49,114 nucleotides of DNA, from positions 46,133 to 95,246 of the forward strand of contig JAAEYY010000014.1 in NCBI GenBank assembly GCA_018223105.1, in the 5' to 3' direction. Under the pieces are notes generated by a model that searched no databases, was not told the origin of the DNA, and saw only the letters and a list, made by a program, of their open reading frames with translations. Position numbers and translations under genes: made by a program. The stretch comes from a bacterium (GTDB lineage Bacteria > Bacteroidota > Bacteroidia > NS11-12g > UBA9320). Position 1 is the first letter of the stretch; every line of letters starts with the position of its first letter. Shown here in pieces: positions 45,477 through 49,114 of the stretch.

Positions 45477-47094
45477 CTATCTCGATCTCCGCTTGAAGCC
45501 CCAGTTGAAAGAGCAGGTTATAGAATTCGTAAATTTTAACATCGGGCATGTTACCCCCTTGTTTCAGGCTATTAAATGTGGCCTTTAGCCTCACCCTGTT
45601 TGCTTCTGAAATATTTTGGATTCTGGGCCAATCAAATGGTACATCAAGTGTTTGAGGGTATATTTCACTCACTTTACCCGCAGCATCCACATTTGCTGCC
45701 GGAAAAATCACATCGTTATTGACTAAAAGAGAATCATAAATAATTCCGCTCACACTATCTTCAAAATACACCTGCACTCCCACCTCAATTGGATATCCAT
45801 TCTCGGTATAAATCCGCATCATCAAAGTATCGATCTGCTCAATATTGGTTAAAGAGAGTTCGAAAGGAGCATCTGTCTCCAATGCGTAATTACTAGCAGT
45901 TCCGTAAAGAGGAATTTCGAGCTCCACAGTACATTCAACCACGGAACTATCTGTGATCCAGTTTCGTTGAGCCGGGCCCGCAGGATTCGTGGCAATATCG
46001 TACTCGAAAATATTAGTGTAAGGTTCGTTATTGATATAGTCTGCCAGATTACTATTATTTCGATTTAGCATTAGGCTATCTGACTTCTCCTGCCCTACCT
46101 CGTTTTGACTTAAAATAGGAATAGGCAATGGATCGGGATAACCATTTAAACTGACGGTAGTTCCATCAACATGTCTACCATCTGCCTGAAGAATTGAGGC
46201 TTCAATGGGTATTCCAAAGGAATTAGTGAACTTCAATTTAGCTCTTGGATCTGCTAAAGTGAATGAGCCGTCTTGTGTTTGATTGAAAACCGCTACCTTT
46301 AAGGTGTCTGTTCCATTGGATATGTTCTGACTCTCCAAATAACCATGTACCACCTTGTATTGTTGATTTCTAAACTCTAGATCCAATTGAATTTGATCTG
46401 TACTACTCACAGGGTTCGCATTTGTCATTTCAATAAGGATATCAAACTCAATTGTAAATTCTGAGTGATTTTGTGGGCCTAGTGTAAAATCTACGGATGC
46501 ATTGTTTAGGCCTATGATCGTATTATCGCTTGGAGGAGGTTGGTTAGGGTCGGTATAGTTTAAGCTAATTCTGTCTCTAATAGGATTTCCACCTTTATTA
46601 CTACCTAAAATTTTAAAATCCGCTGTTATTTTTTGAGGTACACCATTTGTAACTATGAATTGAAGTTGACCGCTTCTATATCGTATGGAATCCAGTTCAT
46701 TATTACTAAAGCCAAAATCAAATTCCCGAATAAATTTCACTCTTACAGAGTCTGTATTGTTCAAGGCTAACAGATCCGAGGCATTGAGGTTAAAGGAGTT
46801 AGAATATACCTGATCAGGTAATTGAAAAACATCTGTTGCTCTCAGACTAAAGAGCGAGCTTGAATAGACTAGAGTAATACTTCGATCATCTTCCTTTTTG
46901 ACAAATTTAAGATCACCTGTTTTTTTCACCACGTCATCCATACCAAGGTCGGCGTAAACCAGAGGAACAGCTAAAGTAGGATTCCACTTCACTCCATCAA
47001 TTTTTGAAGCTTTATCTACTGTATCGAGAATGTCTTTAACACATGCCGAGAGAAAAATTACCAGAAGGAGAAATAGAGGGGCCTTTTTCACCAT
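45469..47094 (-). CDS. Large lipoprotein of unknown function paired with the beta-barrel
   Basis: A 541-residue lipoprotein. The signal peptide ends in the lipobox LSAC (Cys18), followed by VKD; a K-D pair just after the cysteine is close to the lipoprotein export signal that sends Flavobacteriia lipoproteins to the cell surface. The rest is beta-rich with several Ig-like stretches and no catalytic motif. It is translationally linked to the DUF5723-like barrel (8-base overlap) and shares a 27-base divergent promoter region with the DUF423 gene. Confidence 0.75.
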   Translation of the reverse strand: MVKKAPLFLLLVIFLSACVKDILDTVDKASKIDGVKWNPTLAVPLVYADLGMDDVVKKTGDLKFVKKEDDRSITLVYSSSLFSLRATDVFQLPDQVYSNSFNLNASDLLALNNTDSVRVKFIREFDFGFSNNELDSIRYRSGQLQFIVTNGVPQKITADFKILGSNKGGNPIRDRISLNYTDPNQPPPSDNTIIGLNNASVDFTLGPQNHSEFTIEFDILIEMTNANPVSSTDQIQLDLEFRNQQYKVVHGYLESQNISNGTDTLKVAVFNQTQDGSFTLADPRAKLKFTNSFGIPIEASILQADGRHVDGTTVSLNGYPDPLPIPILSQNEVGQEKSDSLMLNRNNSNLADYINNEPYTNIFEYDIATNPAGPAQRNWITDSSVVECTVELEIPLYGTASNYALETDAPFELSLTNIEQIDTLMMRIYTENGYPIEVGVQVYFEDSVSGIIYDSLLVNNDVIFPAANVDAAGKVSEIYPQTLDVPFDWPRIQNISEANRVRLKATFNSLKQGGNMPDVKIYEFYNLLFQLGLQAEIEIDE

Positions 47095-47100
47095 ATTTGT

Positions 47101-47119
47101 TGACTTTGTAACAAAGTTA
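47101..47119. promoter_or_regulatory. Symmetric divergent promoter pair
   Basis: The plus strand has TGACTTTG at 47101-47108 (one mismatch), 13 bases before the ATG at 47122. The minus strand has TAACTTTG at 47112-47119 (exact), 17 bases before the ATG at 47094. Together they form the inverted repeat ACTTTG-TAA-CAAAGT, with a second, overlapping GTAAC-AAA-GTTAC. Each box covers the other's start region. Confidence 0.55.
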
Positions 47120-47121
47120 CT

Positions 47122-47514
47122 ATGAATTTAAAGAAGTTTAGAATCTGGATAGGTATTGGAGCAATATTGTGTGCCATCTATGTTGCTCTTGGCGCATTTG
47201 GAGCTCACGCCCTAGCTAACAAATTAACAGACAGCCAGTTAGGAACATACAACACTGGTTTAAGATACTTGATAATACATGCTTTAGGGCTAATATTGGT
47301 CAATTTTATTGCACAGCAGATGGGCAAAAATTGCGTTTATGTGAATTTATTCTTCTCATTAGGTATTCTCCTTTTCTCATTTAGCTTAATTATACATGCT
47401 CTAAAAGATTTGATTGGACTCGACATTAATGTATTTGCAATGATGGCTCCAATTGGAGGTTTATCTTTTATTCTAGGTTGGGTTTTATTTAGCATTATAA
47501 GTTTAAAGAAATGA
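47122..47514 (+). CDS. DUF423 family small membrane protein
   Basis: A 130-residue protein with four membrane helices (about 8-28, 48-66, 74-93, 103-126). The conserved ALGAFGAHAL motif at residues 22-31 and the GLRYLIIHALGL helix are the DUF423 (YgdD-like) signature. Function is unknown throughout the family. Its stop overlaps the SixA start as ATGA. Confidence 0.9.
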   Translation: MNLKKFRIWIGIGAILCAIYVALGAFGAHALANKLTDSQLGTYNTGLRYLIIHALGLILVNFIAQQMGKNCVYVNLFFSLGILLFSFSLIIHALKDLIGLDINVFAMMAPIGGLSFILGWVLFSIISLKK

Positions 47515-47999
47515 AGGAAGTAATCATCATGCGTCATGCGAAGTCGAGTTGGGATGGCAACTGGAGTACTGACCACGAACGTCCCTTAAATGAGAGAGGA
47601 AAGCAAGATGCTCCGAAAATTATGGAATATATTGTGAAGAGAGATGCTGTACCTGAAATAGTGTACTCTTCAGATTCACAGCGCACCATAGAAACTTCTC
47701 AAGGTTTGCAGTCTGTAGCACCGAATCTCTTAGTAAACTTCACAAATGATCTATACCACGCTACAGCTGATGAAATTTTATTGGCAATTCAGTCTGCAGA
47801 AAACAAGTACAAACGAATTATGATACTGGCGCATAACCCCGGTGTTACAGATGTTTTCTTCACCTTAGCTAAGGTGAATATAGATAATGTACCTACCAGC
47901 GGTGCCGGCTTGTTGCAATTTAATGTAGACCGATTCTCTGAAATTAAAGAAGGCTCAGGTGAGCTGGAATGGTTTATTTATCCGAAAGGACTGGATTAA
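47511..47999 (+). CDS. sixA: SixA-like histidine phosphatase
   Basis: A 162-residue phosphatase of the RHG/SixA family. Arg8-His9 (MRHAKSSW) carries the phosphoryl group, with the second conserved His in LAHNPGVTD. SixA removes phosphate from histidine phosphotransfer domains or from PTS-related proteins; other members act on small phosphate esters. Cytoplasmic, no extra domain. Its last 4 bases overlap the convergent lipoprotein gene. Confidence 0.9.
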   Translation: MKEVIIMRHAKSSWDGNWSTDHERPLNERGKQDAPKIMEYIVKRDAVPEIVYSSDSQRTIETSQGLQSVAPNLLVNFTNDLYHATADEILLAIQSAENKYKRIMILAHNPGVTDVFFTLAKVNIDNVPTSGAGLLQFNVDRFSEIKEGSGELEWFIYPKGLD

Positions 48000-48868
48000 A
48001 ATTCGTGAATTGTGCTTTTCCCGTTAATTGTGATTCTCACAATATTATCGCAGGCTTGATCTTCATATGGATCAAAATCTGCAGCTAGATGACTGCTAGA
48101 CCCGGCACCTTGTAAGGTAATTACCCCACTCACAATGTTTTTCACACAATTGGCTTCATACACTTTCTTTAAACTCTCCGTGATCAAAGCCTGATAGAAG
48201 ACCTCTCCATCAGAGTCTATAGAAAAATCGCCATCGATCTTTATTTCGTCATTTAAGATACCTGATCCGCTATCTTTTACTTTAGAAACGGTGTTATTAC
48301 ACTTGAAGTTTACAGGCTTTTCTTTAACATAAACTTTTAGGTCTTCGGTTCTGAAGGTTTGAGCTGTTGGGCCCAACTTCTGAACTTCAAATAATCCCGT
48401 CATTTTAACCATATCGGCACCGTTGCCGCTATAGAATGGCTCGTTCTCGTCTAAGTGAATTAGAATTTTACTATCCGGACTTGAGTATCGATCTGAAATG
48501 GTAACATGCACCACTCCGGCTCTGTATTTCTGGTCTTTACATAATACGCCGAATGGAGCTTCAGTACCTAATTCTCCAAAGTCTATAGTAAACTCAACTC
48601 CATCACCATCGGTAAAAGAATTATCTGTAAATATGATATCCACTGAATTTGGGATGAGAAGATCATCTTTTTTCTTCACGGTTTCATCCGTTGAAAGAAA
48701 ATCATCCAAAACATCAAAAGTAGAATAAACTTCAGATACTGCCACAACCAACGATTCCACCGGATCTGATGTTTCCTTTACTTCTACAACTTCAGGATCC
48801 TGACAACCATTCCCCATGAAAGTCAAGATCATAAGAATCCCTATGTATTTCACTTTCTTCATCAACAC
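47996..48868 (-). CDS. Lipoprotein of unknown function
   Basis: A 290-residue lipoprotein with lipobox GNGC (Cys22 counted from the GTG) followed by QDPE, an acidic stretch near the cysteine that could be a surface-export signal. The mature part is beta-rich; no enzyme motif. The frame offers GTG, TTG and ATG within its first three codons; the ATG at 48862 is the conventional choice, but the promoter box 5 bases before the GTG makes the GTG the likely 5' end of the mRNA. I do not recognise the family. Confidence 0.7.
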   Translation of the reverse strand: MLMKKVKYIGILMILTFMGNGCQDPEVVEVKETSDPVESLVVAVSEVYSTFDVLDDFLSTDETVKKKDDLLIPNSVDIIFTDNSFTDGDGVEFTIDFGELGTEAPFGVLCKDQKYRAGVVHVTISDRYSSPDSKILIHLDENEPFYSGNGADMVKMTGLFEVQKLGPTAQTFRTEDLKVYVKEKPVNFKCNNTVSKVKDSGSGILNDEIKIDGDFSIDSDGEVFYQALITESLKKVYEANCVKNIVSGVITLQGAGSSSHLAADFDPYEDQACDNIVRITINGKSTIHEF

Positions 48869-48873
48869 GTTTG

Positions 48874-48881
48874 CAAATGTA
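48874..48881 (-). promoter_or_regulatory. -7 box immediately before the lipoprotein gene (leaderless candidate)
   Basis: TACATTTG is an exact match ending 5 bases before the GTG at 48868. It lies within an inverted repeat GCAAAT-GTAA-ATTTGC. Confidence 0.55.
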
Positions 48882-48940
48882 AATTTGCCTTTGCATTATT
48901 TAACTTAGTTTTGGATCCTATATTGTAATTATTACATTCA

Positions 48941-49114
48941 TTGGACAGTTTTGACGCTAAGGAAACACTATTTACGGAAGTAATTCTTCCTCTCAACCTA
49001 AAAAAGGCATATACTTATCGTATTCCGCTTGATTTAAACGAAAGAATACAGGTTGGACAGCGAGTTATTGTTCCTTTTGGGAAAAACAAGGTCTATGCGG
49101 GTATTGTATACCAA
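48941..49114 (+). CDS. priA: Primosomal protein N' (PriA helicase), N-terminal fragment
   Basis: The first 58 residues of PriA, cut by the window end. The TEVILPLNLKKAYTYRIP and VGQRVIVPFGKNKVYAGIV segments match the 3'-end DNA-binding domain that recognises stalled forks before the helicase reloads the replisome. The start is TTG: a stop codon lies 13 bases upstream in the same frame and no other start precedes the conserved region. Divergent from the lipoprotein gene with a 72-base gap. Confidence 0.85.
   Translation, partial: MDSFDAKETLFTEVILPLNLKKAYTYRIPLDLNERIQVGQRVIVPFGKNKVYAGIVYQ

Noticed and set aside
1..49114. CRISPR arrays, tRNA or rRNA genes, prophage or transposon remnants
   Set aside because: I saw no regular repeat-spacer pattern, no tRNA-like cloverleaf in the short gaps and no transposase or integrase gene; this was by eye only.

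Overview
The window reads as chromosomal DNA of an AT-rich member of the Bacteroidota, most likely a marine Flavobacteriales relative. Four kinds of evidence point there. Type IX secretion (T9SS) parts recur: a PorU2-like C25 sortase, a PorP/SprF protein and two secreted proteins with C-terminal type A sorting domains. Promoters fit the Bacteroidota pattern TTTG-N19/20-TAnnTTTG. Shine-Dalgarno sites are mostly absent. Several families have Bacteroidota-type versions (degenerate DksA, long LspA with an acidic tail, type-2-like IleRS). Species cannot be named from the sequence alone. I place 45 protein genes, two of them cut by the window edges. I see no rRNA, tRNA, CRISPR array or insertion sequence, and no gene-free stretch above 300 bases; the largest gap is about 140 bases.

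Layout. 1-5585: edge fragment of 3-oxoacid CoA-transferase subunit A, divergent from the giant PorU2-like protein. 5587-9833: a small surface-glycan island (multi-pass membrane protein, two GT-A enzymes, a GT14 enzyme). 9837-15295: inositol-phosphatase family enzyme, secreted peptidoglycan amidase, RND/MMPL exporter, ECF sigma factor with a coupled zinc anti-sigma protein. 15353-18285: alpha/beta hydrolase, a two-repeat unknown protein, VanW-like and DinB-like proteins. 18387-24148: ileS, DksA-like, lspA, lipoprotein and rhomboid. 24239-27545 (minus): ferredoxin, NlpC/P60 peptidase, an NSS sodium symporter and two overlapping small membrane proteins. 27666-36082: PhoD-like phosphatase, then a minus-strand chain of tandem Ddl, PASTA protein, T9SS cargo, rhodanese and seven-heme cytochrome. 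36221-40626: thioredoxin, metallo-beta-lactamase-fold hydrolase, membrane patatin, PorP/SprF. 40735-43612: cca, pRiA4b ORF-3-like, miaA. 43592-49114: FKBP, DUF5723-like barrel, lipoproteins, DUF423, SixA and the start of priA.

The genes are mostly housekeeping and envelope functions, tightly packed in chains with 1-4 base stop/start overlaps and with four convergent pairs whose coding ends overlap. The observations I rate highest are: (1) six exact TAnnTTTG boxes lying only 4-5 bases before a start codon, which predicts leaderless mRNAs, several starting with GTG or TTG; (2) a sodium symporter with a ~120-residue periplasmic insertion followed by two translationally coupled small membrane proteins; (3) an IleRS whose HIGH signature is the swapped form GIHH; (4) a fused Ddl-Ddl ligase; (5) an 18-bp perfect palindrome in the ileS promoter; (6) a compact symmetric divergent promoter at 47101-47119.
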